Source of the DNA: Rhodovastum atsumiense | GTDB lineage: Bacteria > Pseudomonadota > Alphaproteobacteria > Acetobacterales > Acetobacteraceae | Reading direction: 5' to 3' | Assembly: GCF_937425535.1 (NCBI RefSeq) | Contig: NZ_OW485601.1 | Coordinates: forward strand, 2,010,501-2,074,500 | DNA: 64,000 bases | Shown here: positions 1 through 9,070 of the stretch, piece after piece | Position numbering within the stretch: position 1 is the first letter of the stretch | Layout: each line of letters opens with the position of its first letter | Translations under genes and position numbers: made by a program | The notes under the pieces: model-generated | Seen by the model: the letters and a program-made list of their open reading frames with translations, nothing else | What the model was told of the DNA's origin: nothing | The model's database searches: none

Positions 1-1
1 G

Positions 2-1108
2 GAACACCCGAAGGTCGAGACCCTCGGCGAGATCGCCCGGCGCAAGGGGCTGGCGGTCGGCGTGGTGACCAACACCGAGATCGAGGACGCCACCCCCGCC
101 GGCATGGTGGCGCATACCCGCCGCCGCGCCGACTACAACGACATCGTGCGGATGTTCTGGGAGGTGAAGCCCGAGGTGATCATGGGCGGCGGCTCGCCGA
201 ACTGGCTGGCCAAGTCCACCCCGGGCTCGAAGCGCACCGACGAGACCGACTATATCGGCCTGTTCGAGAAGGCGGGCTGGAAGTTCGCCTCCACCCAGAC
301 CGAGATGAAGGACGCGGCGCAGGGCGGGGCCACCAAGCTGCTCGGCCTGTTCAACACCGGCAACATCGACGGCGCGCTGGACCGGTTCTTCCTGAAGAAA
401 GGCACCGTCGCCCGCTTCCAGGACCAGCCCGACCTGACCGACCAGGTGCGCGCCGCGCTGGACATCCTGCAGAAGAACCAGAAGGGCTTCGTGCTGATGG
501 TCGAGTCCGGGCGGATCGACAAGTACAGCCACTCGCTGGATGCCGAACGCGCCATCTACGACACCATCATGCTCGACAACGCGGTGAAGCTGGCCAAGGA
601 CTGGGCGGCCGCGCATGGCAACGACACCATGATCGTGGTGGTCGGCGACCATGGCCACCCGGTGTCGGTCATCGGCACCTATGACGACGCCCGCGGCGAA
701 ACCCCGCGCGAGAAGCTCGGCACCTATGCCGAGGCGGGCTATCCGAACTACCCGCCGGCCAACGCCCAGGGCTACCCCGAAAAGGTCGATGTCTCGCGCC
801 GCCTGGGCTTCGTCTTCGGCAGCTATCCGGATTTCTGCTTCAACGCCCGGCCCTACCTGGATGGCGAGAACGTGCCGGCCGTCGCCGGCAGCAAGCCGGG
901 AACCTACGTTGCCAACGAGAAATACTGCACCGCCCCGGGCGCGGTCCGCATCACCGGCAACCTGCCGGTGGACGCGAACTCGGGCGTGCATGCCGCCGAC
1001 GACGTGGTGCTGACCGCGACCGGGCCGGGCAGCGAGCAGTTCCGCGGCCGCATCGACAACACCCGGGTGTTCCGGACGATCGCCACCGCCCTGACGCTCG
1101 GCGAGTGA
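2..1108 (+). CDS. Alkaline phosphatase, PhoA family (5' truncated by window edge)
   Basis: Periplasmic phosphomonoesterase; only the last 368 residues are in the window, and the frame is open to the left edge, so the GTG at 62 is internal. The order of metal and catalytic motifs matches PhoA: EDATPAG, then MGGGSPNWL, MVESGRIDKYSH (Glu, Asp and His metal ligands), VVGDHGH (Asp-His pair) and a late GVHAADD supplying the last zinc histidine. The stretch between GDHGH and GVHAADD is about 120 residues, much longer than in E. coli PhoA, which suggests a crown-type insertion. It overlaps the next gene by 4 bases (GTGA), so it is probably the first visible member of an operon with a metal-type ABC system. 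Confidence 0.9.
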   Translation, partial: EHPKVETLGEIARRKGLAVGVVTNTEIEDATPAGMVAHTRRRADYNDIVRMFWEVKPEVIMGGGSPNWLAKSTPGSKRTDETDYIGLFEKAGWKFASTQTEMKDAAQGGATKLLGLFNTGNIDGALDRFFLKKGTVARFQDQPDLTDQVRAALDILQKNQKGFVLMVESGRIDKYSHSLDAERAIYDTIMLDNAVKLAKDWAAAHGNDTMIVVVGDHGHPVSVIGTYDDARGETPREKLGTYAEAGYPNYPPANAQGYPEKVDVSRRLGFVFGSYPDFCFNARPYLDGENVPAVAGSKPGTYVANEKYCTAPGAVRITGNLPVDANSGVHAADDVVLTATGPGSEQFRGRIDNTRVFRTIATALTLGE

Positions 1109-1554
1109 GCGGCGGCGGCCTTCCCACGCGGCGCTCCCTTCTGGGGGGCGCCGCCCTGCTGGCGTCGCGGCCGGCCCGGGCCGAGGACGAGACGCTCACC
1201 TTCGAGACGCTCTACAGCGGCTGGGGGGTGCGTGGCCTGGTGTTCTCCGACCGGGTGAAGGCCCTGGCCGGCAGGCGGGTCGGCATGCGCGGCTACATGG
1301 CGCCGCCGCTGAAGGCCGAAAGCCCGTTCTTCGTGCTGACCCGCGAACCGCTGTCGCTCTGCCCCTTCTGCCAGTCCGACGCGGAATGGCCGGTCGACAT
1401 CGTGGTGATCTATCTGCGCCGCGCCGGCACGCTGGTCGGCGCGGGCGAACCCGTCCGGGTGCTGGGGCGGCTGGACATCGGCTCCTGGACCGATCCGGAG
1501 AGTGGCTTTGTCAGCCTGTTGCGACTCGTCGATGCCGAGTACCGCCGCGCGTGA
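1105..1554 (+). CDS. Tat-exported small protein with CPFC motif, DUF3299-like
   Basis: 149 residues. The N-terminus has a twin arginine at 9-10, a short hydrophobic run and an ARA-type cleavage site near residue 26, so a periplasmic location is likely. The mature part has a single C-P-F-C pair (residues 86-89) that could bind metal or be redox active. Short proteins of this kind accompany ABC systems in Zur-regulated loci such as Pseudomonas aeruginosa PA4063-PA4066; assignment to DUF3299 is tentative. The GTG start overlaps the phosphatase stop, which points to translational coupling. Biochemical function unknown. Confidence 0.7.
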   Translation: MSGGGLPTRRSLLGGAALLASRPARAEDETLTFETLYSGWGVRGLVFSDRVKALAGRRVGMRGYMAPPLKAESPFFVLTREPLSLCPFCQSDAEWPVDIVVIYLRRAGTLVGAGEPVRVLGRLDIGSWTDPESGFVSLLRLVDAEYRRA

Positions 1555-2221
1555 GGTCCCGCCGCTGCTGCTGCGCGACCTCGCGGTCGAATACCGCCAG
1601 CGCGAGGGCGTGCTGCGCGCCCTGACCATCGACCGGCTGGAAATCCCGCCGGGGACGCTGTGCGGCATCTCTGGCCCCTCGGGTTCGGGCAAGACCACGC
1701 TGCTGCACGCCGCCGGGGGCCTGCTGCACCCGCAGGCGGGCGAGATCAACTGGGGCGAGGACGACCTCGCACGCATGGGCGAAGCCGCGCGCGACCGCTG
1801 GCGGCGGCGCATGGCCGGCTTCGTCTTCCAGGATTTCCATCTGGTGCCGGAACTGACGGCGCTGGACAACGTGCTGCTTTCGGTCTGGTTCGGCAGTTGG
1901 TCGGCCCGCCGGCACACCACCCGCGCCGCCGGATTGCTGCGGGAGGTCGGCATCCCCGACCCGGCCCGCCGCGCCGGCCTGCTCTCGCGCGGCGAGCAGC
2001 AGCGCGTGGCGATCGCCCGCGCCTTGCTGCACCGCCCGGCGCTGATCCTCGCCGACGAGCCGACCGCGAGCCTCGATGCCGTCACCGGCGCCGCGGTCGC
2101 GGACCTGCTGGTGGCCAGCGCCCGCGCGGTCGGCGCGACGCTGCTCGCGGTCTCGCACGACGCCGCGCTGCTTGGCCGCATGGACGTGGTGCACCGCATC
2201 GACAAGGGCCGGTTGGCATGA
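1532..2221 (+). CDS. ABC transporter ATP-binding protein (LolD/MacB-type)
   Basis: 229 residues from the ATG at 1532; an upstream GTG at 1502 in the same frame would run deep into the previous gene. Walker A is GPSGSGKT, the Q-loop is VFQDFHLV, the signature is degenerate (LSRGEQQR in place of LSGGQ/E), Walker B is LILADEP, and a switch histidine lies in VSHD. The subfamily is that of ATPases paired with FtsX-like permeases (LolD, MacB, YbbA). The stop overlaps the ATG of the permease gene by 4 bases (ATGA), so the two proteins are very likely one transporter. Substrate cannot be read from the sequence. Confidence 0.9.
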   Translation: MPSTAAREVPPLLLRDLAVEYRQREGVLRALTIDRLEIPPGTLCGISGPSGSGKTTLLHAAGGLLHPQAGEINWGEDDLARMGEAARDRWRRRMAGFVFQDFHLVPELTALDNVLLSVWFGSWSARRHTTRAAGLLREVGIPDPARRAGLLSRGEQQRVAIARALLHRPALILADEPTASLDAVTGAAVADLLVASARAVGATLLAVSHDAALLGRMDVVHRIDKGRLA

Positions 2222-3453
2222 ACCCCTTCCCCATGGTCCGCGCCGACCTGCGCGCGATGCGCGGCAGCGCCATCGCCGTGGTGGTGCTGGTGGCGCTGGC
2301 CGTCGCCATCGGCATCGCCGTCGGCGCGCAGGAACGGGCGATCCGCCAGGGCACCGCGCGGGCCGCCGACGATTTCCCGCTGCTGGTCGGCGCGCCCGGC
2401 AGTCAGACGCAGTTGGTGCTCACCAGCGTGTTCCTGCAGCCCGAGGCATTGCCGCTGGTCGAGGGCGCCCTGCTGAACCGGCTCGCCGCCGATCCGCGGG
2501 TGGCCGGGGTCGCCCCGATCGCCTTCGGCGACATCGTGCGCGGCTGGCCGGTGGTCGGCACCACGCGCGACTTCGCCGCCCGCTGGGGCCGGCTCACCCC
2601 CACCGAGGGCCACCTGTTCGCGGCCGAGGACGAGGCCATCATCGGCGCCGATGTGCGCCTGCGACTCGGCGAGCGGGTGACGCCGTCGCACGGCACCGCC
2701 GGCCACGCCCATCCGGGCGAGGAAACCGAGGAGGAGCACGCGCATCGCCACGAAGGGGTGCAATACGAGGTGGTCGGCCGCCTGCCGCGCCTCGGCAGCC
2801 CCTGGGACCGCGCCATCCTGGTGCCGGTCGAAAGCGTGTGGGAAACGCATGGCCTGGGCAACGGCCATGAAGCCGATCCGGCGCCGCTCGGTCCGCCCTT
2901 CGAGGCCGGGCACGTGCCTGGCGTGCCGGCGCTTGTGGTGAAGCCTCGGGGCGTCGCCGATGCCTACGCCCTGCGCGCCCAGTACCGCCAGGGCGGCACC
3001 ATGGCACTGTTCCCGGCCGAGGTGCTGGTGTCGCTGTATCGCACCGTCGGCGATGTGCGGGACGCGCTGGTGCTGGCCTCGGCGCTGAACAACCTGCTGG
3101 TGTTCGCCGCGGTGCTGTTGCTGAGCGTCACCCTGGTCAGCCTGCGCCGCCGCCGCTACGCCGTGCTGCGGGCGCTCGGGGCCCCGCGCGGCTATGTGCT
3201 GCTGGTCACCTGGCTCGGCGCCGCCAGCCTGCTCACTGCCGGCTGCGTGGCCGGACTGCTGACCGGCTGGGCGGCATCCTACGCCCTGTCCGAGGTGATC
3301 GCCGCGCAGACCGGCCTGCACCTGAGCGTGGCCCCCGGCTGGCCGGAACTGTCACTGACCCTGCTGCTCATCGGCGCCGGCAGCCTGCTCTCGCTTGCCC
3401 CGGCCCTCGCCGCCTGGCGGGCACCGGTCTCCGCAAGCCTGCGCGGCGGCTGA
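2218..3453 (+). CDS. ABC transporter permease, FtsX/MacB-like, with His-rich loop
   Basis: 411 residues. Topology is typical of the FtsX/MacB class: one N-terminal membrane helix (about residues 17-37), a large extracytoplasmic domain, then three C-terminal helices with a short RRRRYAVLRALGAP coupling segment. The periplasmic domain carries six histidines plus many Glu between residues 158 and 178, a plausible metal-binding loop. Such permeases with their ATPase and a DUF3299-like protein form zinc-responsive operons in other proteobacteria; a role in metal-related envelope transport is inference. It is the last gene of the cluster. Confidence 0.88.
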   Translation: MNPFPMVRADLRAMRGSAIAVVVLVALAVAIGIAVGAQERAIRQGTARAADDFPLLVGAPGSQTQLVLTSVFLQPEALPLVEGALLNRLAADPRVAGVAPIAFGDIVRGWPVVGTTRDFAARWGRLTPTEGHLFAAEDEAIIGADVRLRLGERVTPSHGTAGHAHPGEETEEEHAHRHEGVQYEVVGRLPRLGSPWDRAILVPVESVWETHGLGNGHEADPAPLGPPFEAGHVPGVPALVVKPRGVADAYALRAQYRQGGTMALFPAEVLVSLYRTVGDVRDALVLASALNNLLVFAAVLLLSVTLVSLRRRRYAVLRALGAPRGYVLLVTWLGAASLLTAGCVAGLLTGWAASYALSEVIAAQTGLHLSVAPGWPELSLTLLLIGAGSLLSLAPALAAWRAPVSASLRGG

Positions 3454-3488
3454 TCGTGTTCCGCCGCACCGGTCCTTGCGGGGGAGCC

Positions 3489-3713
3489 TCAGAGCGATTC
3501 AGCCAGCGGCCGCCAGTCCAGCAGATCCTCCGACACCTCGTCGGACTGCCGATCCCATTGGCGCAGGCCCGATTTGTGATGGGCCACGGCCGCCGCCGCG
3601 TCATCGGCGGTGCGCCAGGCGCCGCGGCGGCGTCCCGAAAACTCCAGAAGCCAGTGACGCTCGACACTGACGAGGCGGACCGCGCCGCCCGAAGTCAGGA
3701 ATTCATATGACAT
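3489..3713 (-). CDS. Small conserved-type hypothetical protein
   Basis: 74 residues starting at an ATG at 3713 (MSYEFLTSGG). A longer frame reaches 3872 but its extra N-terminus is Arg/Pro/Ser-rich and antisense to nothing recognisable, so the shorter start is preferred. The protein is soluble, rich in Trp, Arg and Ala, and has no signal peptide. I do not recognise a family. It lies convergent with the ABC permease gene and 64 bases downstream of another small gene on the same strand, so the two may be co-transcribed. Confidence 0.55.
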   Translation of the reverse strand: MSYEFLTSGGAVRLVSVERHWLLEFSGRRRGAWRTADDAAAAVAHHKSGLRQWDRQSDEVSEDLLDWRPLAESL

Positions 3714-3777
3714 GCTTGCCTGCCACCCTTGCCGCCCGACCCGCCACATCACCCCGGCAGGTCGGCTGCCCGTCCGC

Positions 3778-4086
3778 TCAGGCCGGATTGCGCTCGCTCC
3801 ATTCGGCGAAGATCCGTTCGAGCAACTCAACCTTCTTGCAGTCCTGCACCGCCGCGGCCCGCTTGAAGGCACGCCGGAAATCGGGCGCGACGCGGAAATT
3901 CAGCGGCTCGGTCCGCTCCTTGGACGGGGGGCTGGCGACCTTGCCCTCATGCTTGTGGTGCTTGCCCTTCCTGGCGGACGGCTCCGCTGGCGCGGCCTCG
4001 ACGGCGTCCGGCGCCGGCGTGGCGCTCTCGGTGCGCCGGCTTGCGGATCGCTTCGGGGTCACGGATTCATCATCGGAGCGCGGCAT
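3778..4086 (-). CDS. Small protein with ribbon-helix-helix-like C-terminus
   Basis: 102 residues. The start at 4086 (MPRSDDES) is favoured over an in-frame ATG at 4119 because AGGAAA lies about 7 bases upstream of it. The N-terminal 60 residues are a charged, low-complexity tail rich in Ser, Lys, Pro and Ala with a KGKHHKHEGK patch. The last 40 residues (PLNFRVAPDFRRAFKRAA then two helices) resemble the short strand plus two helices of ribbon-helix-helix DNA-binding or antitoxin-like proteins. A DNA-binding role is inference; no toxin partner is adjacent. Confidence 0.55.
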   Translation of the reverse strand: MPRSDDESVTPKRSASRRTESATPAPDAVEAAPAEPSARKGKHHKHEGKVASPPSKERTEPLNFRVAPDFRRAFKRAAAVQDCKKVELLERIFAEWSERNPA

Positions 4087-4328
4087 CTGTCTGTTTCCTG
4101 TTGTCTGGCGTCTCGCCATCACCCGGCCGCCCGGCGGAGTGCACGGAAACGGCCCATGACGAGCACGATCCTTTCGATTCCGGACGGGTGGACTGACCCC
4201 ACCCACCGACAGGTCAGCATAGGTCGCGCAGCATCTGGCGTGCAAGCGTGCAAACGTGCAATTGTGCCGGCGGGGCGATGCCATGCTGCCGCCCCCGGTC
4301 GCGGCCGGACTCCAGCAGTGGGGACATC

Positions 4329-5450
4329 ATGTCGCGCAATGAACTGAAGGTGCAGTCCGGGCAGGTGGTCGTGCTGCGCCTGTTCGACGTCGCCTATGAA
4401 ATCAACCTCCGCCGCGCCGAGGAATTGTGGGCGCAACGGGCCCAGGGCCCGAGCGCGCGCAGCCGGCTGGTCGGCACGCCCGCCAAGGCGGTCTCCTTCG
4501 GCGTGCCGCCGCTGGCGCTGGAGTTCGGTCCGCTCACCCTGGAGGTGGATGGCACATCGGTGCAGGCCATGGCGGGCCTGCGCCTGTACAATTTCGGCAT
4601 CGTCGCCTTCGCGCTGCGGCTGCCGGTGCAGGACCTGCCCTGGAGCGACTTCACCCGGCTGGTCAATGCCACCCATGACGCGGTGGGGCCCGAGGCGAAC
4701 AGCCCGGTCTGGGAGCGGCTGCTGAGCCAGATGCAGGAGCTGATCGGCGGGGCGCTCGACCGCCCCACCATCGCCCCCTTGCAGGAAGACTACCTGATCG
4801 CCCTGGCCGAATCCTTCGACGAGGCGGTGACGGCCGAGGCGCTGCAGGAACGCGTGGACCTGGTGCCGCTGCTCTCGGGCGAGCAGCGGCCGCTCTCGGA
4901 AGGCGCGCGACGCGATCTGCTGCGGCATCGCTTTTCGTACCATCCCGACGACTTCGTCGTGATCACCTGGGACCGCGCCTTCATCTACGAGCCACGGCAC
5001 GAGACCGATGTCGCCGACGTGCTGGAAATCGCCAACGCCCAGCTTCTGGAAATGCGCACCTATGACGAGATGCTGGACGCGGAGATGCCGCGCATGCACG
5101 ACCTGGTGGAAGCGGCCAGGGGCCGGGCCGACCTGCTCGCCGCCCGCCGTTATGCCCGGCTCGCCCGGCGGCTCTATGCCCTGGTGGCGGAAGTCACCGA
5201 ACTGGCTGAACGCGTGGACAACGCGTTGCAGGTGACCGAGGACGTCTATCTCGCCCGCGTCTACGCGGCGGCGATCGAGCTGTTCCGGGTTCCCAATGTC
5301 AGCACCGCGGTGGATCGCAAGCTCGCCATCATCCGCGAGACCTACACGGCGCTGCACAGCGAGGCCGCGGGCAGCCGCGCCGAGTTGCTGGAAACCGCCA
5401 TCCTGGTGCTGATCGCGGTCGAGATCGTGCTGTCGCTGGCGCGGCCCTGA
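4329..5450 (+). CDS. DUF155/RMND1-like membrane-anchored protein
   Basis: 373 residues from ATG 4329. A mostly soluble domain with several long amphipathic helices (about 225-330) ends in one C-terminal hydrophobic segment, LLETAILVLIAVEIVLSL, directly before the stop. This architecture, including the acidic residue inside the terminal membrane helix, is that of the DUF155 family (eukaryotic RMND1, yeast Rmd1/Sif proteins), which in mitochondria supports translation at the inner membrane. Family assignment is from architecture only. The bacterial function is unknown. It stands alone between divergent and convergent genes. Confidence 0.6.
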   Translation: MSRNELKVQSGQVVVLRLFDVAYEINLRRAEELWAQRAQGPSARSRLVGTPAKAVSFGVPPLALEFGPLTLEVDGTSVQAMAGLRLYNFGIVAFALRLPVQDLPWSDFTRLVNATHDAVGPEANSPVWERLLSQMQELIGGALDRPTIAPLQEDYLIALAESFDEAVTAEALQERVDLVPLLSGEQRPLSEGARRDLLRHRFSYHPDDFVVITWDRAFIYEPRHETDVADVLEIANAQLLEMRTYDEMLDAEMPRMHDLVEAARGRADLLAARRYARLARRLYALVAEVTELAERVDNALQVTEDVYLARVYAAAIELFRVPNVSTAVDRKLAIIRETYTALHSEAAGSRAELLETAILVLIAVEIVLSLARP

Positions 5451-5462
5451 CCGATCCGGCGC

Positions 5463-5930
5463 TCACAGGCCCTGGCGCGCCAGGGCCTGGTAGAACAGGG
5501 ACGCCGCCCGGTCGACACAGACCGGGTCGGGCTCCTGTCCCGCGGGAAGGGCGGGAATGACCAGGCCGAAAGCGCCGCCTTGCTGGCCGGCCTGGCTGAT
5601 CGTGTAGGTGATCTCCATGCAATGGCCCTCGCCGCGCAGCCAGGACAGCACCCGCAGCTTGTTGCCCGTATAAGCATCGAACAGCCGGGCATTGTGGTCG
5701 GCGTCGAGATAGACCACCTGCACTCGCGGCATGGCCGCAAGCGTGGCCAGGAAACGGTTGGTGGACGGCAGCAGTGGCAACGGATCGTCGCGCATGCGCT
5801 CGATGCCGAACATCCATGTCCCGCCAAGCGTACTCGGCGCCGCCGTGCCACCCGCGACCCGCGGGGCACAGCCACCGCCGAGGGCGAGGAGAACACCAAG
5901 ACAGACCGTCTTCCACCAGCGCACGCGCAA
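5463..5930 (-). CDS. Putative outer-membrane or periplasmic lipoprotein
   Basis: About 155 residues with a classic lipoprotein signal: positively charged start, hydrophobic stretch and lipobox LGGGC near residue 21. A TTG at 5930 opens the frame, but a GTG at 5924 sits six bases after GGGAG and is a better start (153 residues). The mature part has two further cysteines and a globular composition; no domain recognised. It is convergent with the DUF155-like gene (12 bases between stops). Confidence 0.65.
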   Translation of the reverse strand: MRVRWWKTVCLGVLLALGGGCAPRVAGGTAAPSTLGGTWMFGIERMRDDPLPLLPSTNRFLATLAAMPRVQVVYLDADHNARLFDAYTGNKLRVLSWLRGEGHCMEITYTISQAGQQGGAFGLVIPALPAGQEPDPVCVDRAASLFYQALARQGL

Positions 5931-6005
5931 CTCCCATTCCCGGCATCGCCCAACGACGACAAACCCAGGACATCAGAGCGCAATTGCGTTTGCGATCGGT
6001 AAAGG

Positions 6006-6055
6006 CCAGGGCTTCGCCCTGGACCGACCAAGGGCCACAAGGCCCTTGGATCCCA
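6006..6055 (-). repeat. GGATCC hairpin repeat, copy 1
   Basis: Read on the minus strand this gives TGGGATCCAAGGGCC, a short loop and GGCCCTTGG, then a second small hairpin CCAGGGC-GAA-GCCCTGG. The same arrangement recurs at 16123 on the plus strand. It lies between the lipoprotein gene and the 3' end of the mscS-like gene, so it may act as a transcription terminator or REP-like element. Only base-pairing and recurrence are observed. Confidence 0.7.
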
Positions 6056-6077
6056 TAAGCGCTGCGCGGCAGGAAGA

Positions 6078-8567
6078 CTATCCGTTTCCGGTCAGGTCCT
6101 CCGCCAGCCTGACCCGTGACTGCGGCTGGGGGGCGCCGCTGAGGACCCGGTAGCTCGTCCAGGGGCTCTCCACCGCAAGCTCGTCGAAACGGATTTTGAT
6201 GCGCCGGTTGAGCTCCCGCCCGACCGCCCAGCGCTGGCCCGGCACGGTCTTGATGCGCGTGCGCAACACGCACGCAGTATCGATGAATTTCTCGATGCCC
6301 AGCACGTCGAGATCGTCGCGGATGGCACTCTCCCAGCGCGGCTCCTCGCGCATTTCCTTGGCGACCTGACGCACCAGATCGGCCACTTGGTCCAGGTCCT
6401 CGTTGAGGCCCACGTTCACGTCCACCACCGCATAGCCGAAGTCGCGGGTCATGTTGGTGACCGTGGTGACGGCACTGAACGGGATGATGTGCACCGAGCC
6501 GTCAAGCGCCCGCAGCCTGATCGCCCGCACCGACAGCGCCTCGACCGTGCCGTTCATGCCGGCCAGACTGACCACGTCGCCGACCTGCATGGCGTTCTCG
6601 AGCAGCAGGAACAGGCCGGTGATGATGTCCTGCACCAGCTTCTGCGAGCCGAAGCCGATGGCCAGGCCGACCACGCCGGCACCGGCCAGCAGCGGGGCGA
6701 TGTTCACGCCGATCTCGCTCAGGATCATCAGGCCCGACACGACGCAGATGCCGACCAGCAGGGTGGTGCGCAGCATCGGCAGCAGCGTGCGCAGCCGCGC
6801 CGAGCGGGCCGCCTGCGCCTCCCGCGCCAGCCGGGCGAGATGGCGCTGGATGCCGATGTTGACCGCTTCCCACACGACCAGCGCCACCACCAGCGTGGTG
6901 AAGATGGTCCCGATCGAGCCAAGCAGCCGCCCGCCGAGCGACCGCGAGGAGAACCAGCCGATGGCGTCGAAGCCCCAGGCCTGGAACAGCCCGACGCCGC
7001 CGAGCAGGGTGATCAGCAAGGTGGTGACCGCCCGCGCCACCGGCAGGTAGCTGCGCAGCCGCGGCTCCAGCAGGGGATGGCGGACCGTGGTCGTCGGCGA
7101 AACCGTCACCGCGCGCTCGAGCGCCCCATGGGTGACGGCGACCAGCAGGCGCACCAGCAGGGCGATCACGACGGCGGAAGCGACCACCCGCAGCAGGCGG
7201 GTGAAGCCGTTCGGCACCTCGAAGGCCCAGACCAGCCAGAGCGCCAGGAAATAGGAGATCGCCGCCACGTGCCAGATCGAGGCGAGGCGGTTGCGCAGCC
7301 CGGCCAGGGCGCCGCCCGGAGCGGCGCGCAGCCGCGCGGCGACCGTGCCACGGCATTGCAGCACGATGATCACCAGGCAGACCAGCACGGCCAGTGACAG
7401 CAGCTTCATCATGCCATCGTAGGCGTTGCGATACATGCCGAAGAGCAGGCCGATCTCGGCGAAGGCGTAGCCGAACACCGCGACGCCGGCGAGGCGGCGG
7501 GTCCAGCGCACGGTGTAGCCGGCGCTGTCCTCCGGCACCGGCAGCAGGCGCAGCCGCGGCGTGCCGGGGGCGACCAGGAACCGCACCAGGGCCACGGTGA
7601 CACGGCAGACGATGTAGCTCTGCAGCACCATGAGCAGCACCCGGCGGGTGGTGTTGCTGTCGATCAGGGTCGAGCCGGCCCGCAGCGTGCCCGCGGTTTC
7701 CAGCAGCACCAGCGTGATCAGCACGACCAGCAGCGGCACCAGCTCCAGCACGAGACGGCCGAACGCATAGGGCAGGCGACGCAGCAACAGCAGGACGGGA
7801 GCACGGCGCGACGACGTGACCGGGGGCTCGGCGCCGTCACTGTCCTCCTCGGCGCCCGCCCCTGCCCCGGAGAGCCCGGAGAGTGAGGGGGCACGGTTGG
7901 CGAGGGCCCGGGCCGGCCGGCGCAGCGCCCGGGCAATCAGGTACTCGGCGCCGAGGCTGATCGACAGTACCAGCAGCAGGCGCCAGCCCACGGCAAGCAA
8001 CTGGCGCTGGCGCTGGGCATCGGTCGCCAGCCGGGCCACCCAGTCGCCGATCACGGCAATATCGCCGGCGGCCTGGGCGCTGGTGGCGACGTCGTCGATG
8101 ATCTGGGACAGATGCTCGGAGGCATCCGTCAGCAATTGGGCCGCAACGCTGTCGGGGGCGAGTGGAATGGCGAGGGCGGGCGCCTCGGCCGGGGCGGCGG
8201 GAGCGGCCGGGGCGGCGGGCGGCGGCTTGCCCGGGGCCGCGGCTTCCGGGGGCGGCGCGGCCGTCTCCTCCAGCACGACCAGGTCCGGGGGTGGCGACGC
8301 GGGATCCCCCGCGGCCGCCTGGGCGGGGGCGGGCGAGGCCGGGGCGGACGCGGGCGCGGCAGGCGGGGCCGCACGCGCGATCGCCTCGAGAACATTGATA
8401 AACTGGGCGCGGCGACCATCGTCGCGCAGCACCTCCAGCGCGGATTCCGCCTGGGCGCGCGAAAGGGCAGGTTGCTGGCGCTGCACCGGCGCGGGAGCCT
8501 GGGCCAGGGCCGCTCCCGGGGCCAGCGCCGACGCGAGCAGTAACAGAGCGAGGATCATGCGCATCAT
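6078..8567 (-). CDS. Mechanosensitive ion channel, MscS family (large, multi-domain)
   Basis: 829 residues. A cleavable signal ([10 protein letters not shown]) is followed by a periplasmic Ala/Pro-rich segment (about 90-160), then roughly ten membrane helices. The C-terminal third carries the MscS pore and beta domain: [17 protein letters not shown] is the pore-lining helix 3 signature and [19 protein letters not shown] opens the beta domain. The size and exported N-terminus match MscK/YbiO-type channels, which release solutes on hypo-osmotic shock. Transcribed divergently from the HIG1-like gene. Confidence 0.92.
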   Translation of the reverse strand: MMRMILALLLLASALAPGAALAQAPAPVQRQQPALSRAQAESALEVLRDDGRRAQFINVLEAIARAAPPAAPASAPASPAPAQAAAGDPASPPPDLVVLEETAAPPPEAAAPGKPPPAAPAAPAAPAEAPALAIPLAPDSVAAQLLTDASEHLSQIIDDVATSAQAAGDIAVIGDWVARLATDAQRQRQLLAVGWRLLLVLSISLGAEYLIARALRRPARALANRAPSLSGLSGAGAGAEEDSDGAEPPVTSSRRAPVLLLLRRLPYAFGRLVLELVPLLVVLITLVLLETAGTLRAGSTLIDSNTTRRVLLMVLQSYIVCRVTVALVRFLVAPGTPRLRLLPVPEDSAGYTVRWTRRLAGVAVFGYAFAEIGLLFGMYRNAYDGMMKLLSLAVLVCLVIIVLQCRGTVAARLRAAPGGALAGLRNRLASIWHVAAISYFLALWLVWAFEVPNGFTRLLRVVASAVVIALLVRLLVAVTHGALERAVTVSPTTTVRHPLLEPRLRSYLPVARAVTTLLITLLGGVGLFQAWGFDAIGWFSSRSLGGRLLGSIGTIFTTLVVALVVWEAVNIGIQRHLARLAREAQAARSARLRTLLPMLRTTLLVGICVVSGLMILSEIGVNIAPLLAGAGVVGLAIGFGSQKLVQDIITGLFLLLENAMQVGDVVSLAGMNGTVEALSVRAIRLRALDGSVHIIPFSAVTTVTNMTRDFGYAVVDVNVGLNEDLDQVADLVRQVAKEMREEPRWESAIRDDLDVLGIEKFIDTACVLRTRIKTVPGQRWAVGRELNRRIKIRFDELAVESPWTSYRVLSGAPQPQSRVRLAEDLTGNG

Positions 8568-8678
8568 GGCGGGAGGCGGACCATGCCAGGGCGCAGGATG
8601 TCAATCTTTCCGATCGCTCACCACGTCATTGGTGGGGACGCATTTGCCGCGTCGGAAACAAGCGCCCACGAGGTGTCG

Positions 8679-8873
8679 ATGAATACTCTTCTTATCATTC
8701 TGCTGGTTATGGCCATGGCCGGGGTGCTCGGCGTGCTGGTTGCCGGCATGGTCGGCCTGGTGCGCGGGGGCGGCGATCCGGCCCGGTCCAATCGCCTGAT
8801 GCGCTGGCGCGTGATCCTGCAATTCGCGGCCCTGGCGCTGTTCGCGCTGCTGCTGAGTCTGCTCGGGCGCTGA
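8679..8873 (+). CDS. HIG1-domain-like twin transmembrane protein
   Basis: 64 residues from ATG 8679; the longer frame from 8583 adds an unlikely soluble tail. Two membrane helices (about 3-24 and 44-62) flank a short loop with [11 protein letters not shown], matching the conserved Arg/Gln motif of HIG1-domain proteins. Eukaryotic relatives (Rcf1, HIGD) modulate cytochrome c oxidase assembly. Similar mini proteins are common in alphaproteobacteria, often described only as twin transmembrane proteins. It is upstream of etfBA but separated by about 200 bases and a promoter, so probably independent. Confidence 0.7.
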   Translation: MNTLLIILLVMAMAGVLGVLVAGMVGLVRGGGDPARSNRLMRWRVILQFAALALFALLLSLLGR

Positions 8874-8924
8874 GCCGGCCCGGTAATCCGCGGCGGGGGC
8901 GTATTTTTTGTTGCGTACCGGCGT

Positions 8925-8954
8925 TTGACAGCAAGGCCGGCGCCCCCCTAAGGT
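8925..8954 (+). promoter_or_regulatory. Candidate sigma-70 promoter for etfB-etfA-hbd
   Basis: A perfect TTGACA at 8925-8930 is followed after 18 bases by TAAGGT (8949-8954), leaving a leader of about 115 bases before etfB. The -35 is exact and the -10 matches three of six positions. No operator is evident. Confidence 0.45.
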
Positions 8955-9070
8955 TTTCATATTGCAGGTGCGAACAGGCGGGGGCTGTCGCGGGAACAGT
9001 CCTGACCCAAAGAGCCGCCGCCGAGATCCGACCCGGCAACGTCCGGCAAGTTCAGGAAGCGGCTCAGTCA

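Noticed and set aside
904-3321. Very long open frame on the minus strand across the phosphatase and ABC genes
   Set aside because: Arg/His/Gly/Gln-rich composition with no domain, lying antisense to well-supported genes; typical of high-GC antisense frames.
3778-4086. Toxin-antitoxin pair with the neighbouring 74-residue gene
   Set aside because: The ribbon-helix-helix-like tail suggests an antitoxin, but the 74-residue protein shows no toxin motif and the spacing (64 bases) is not typical.
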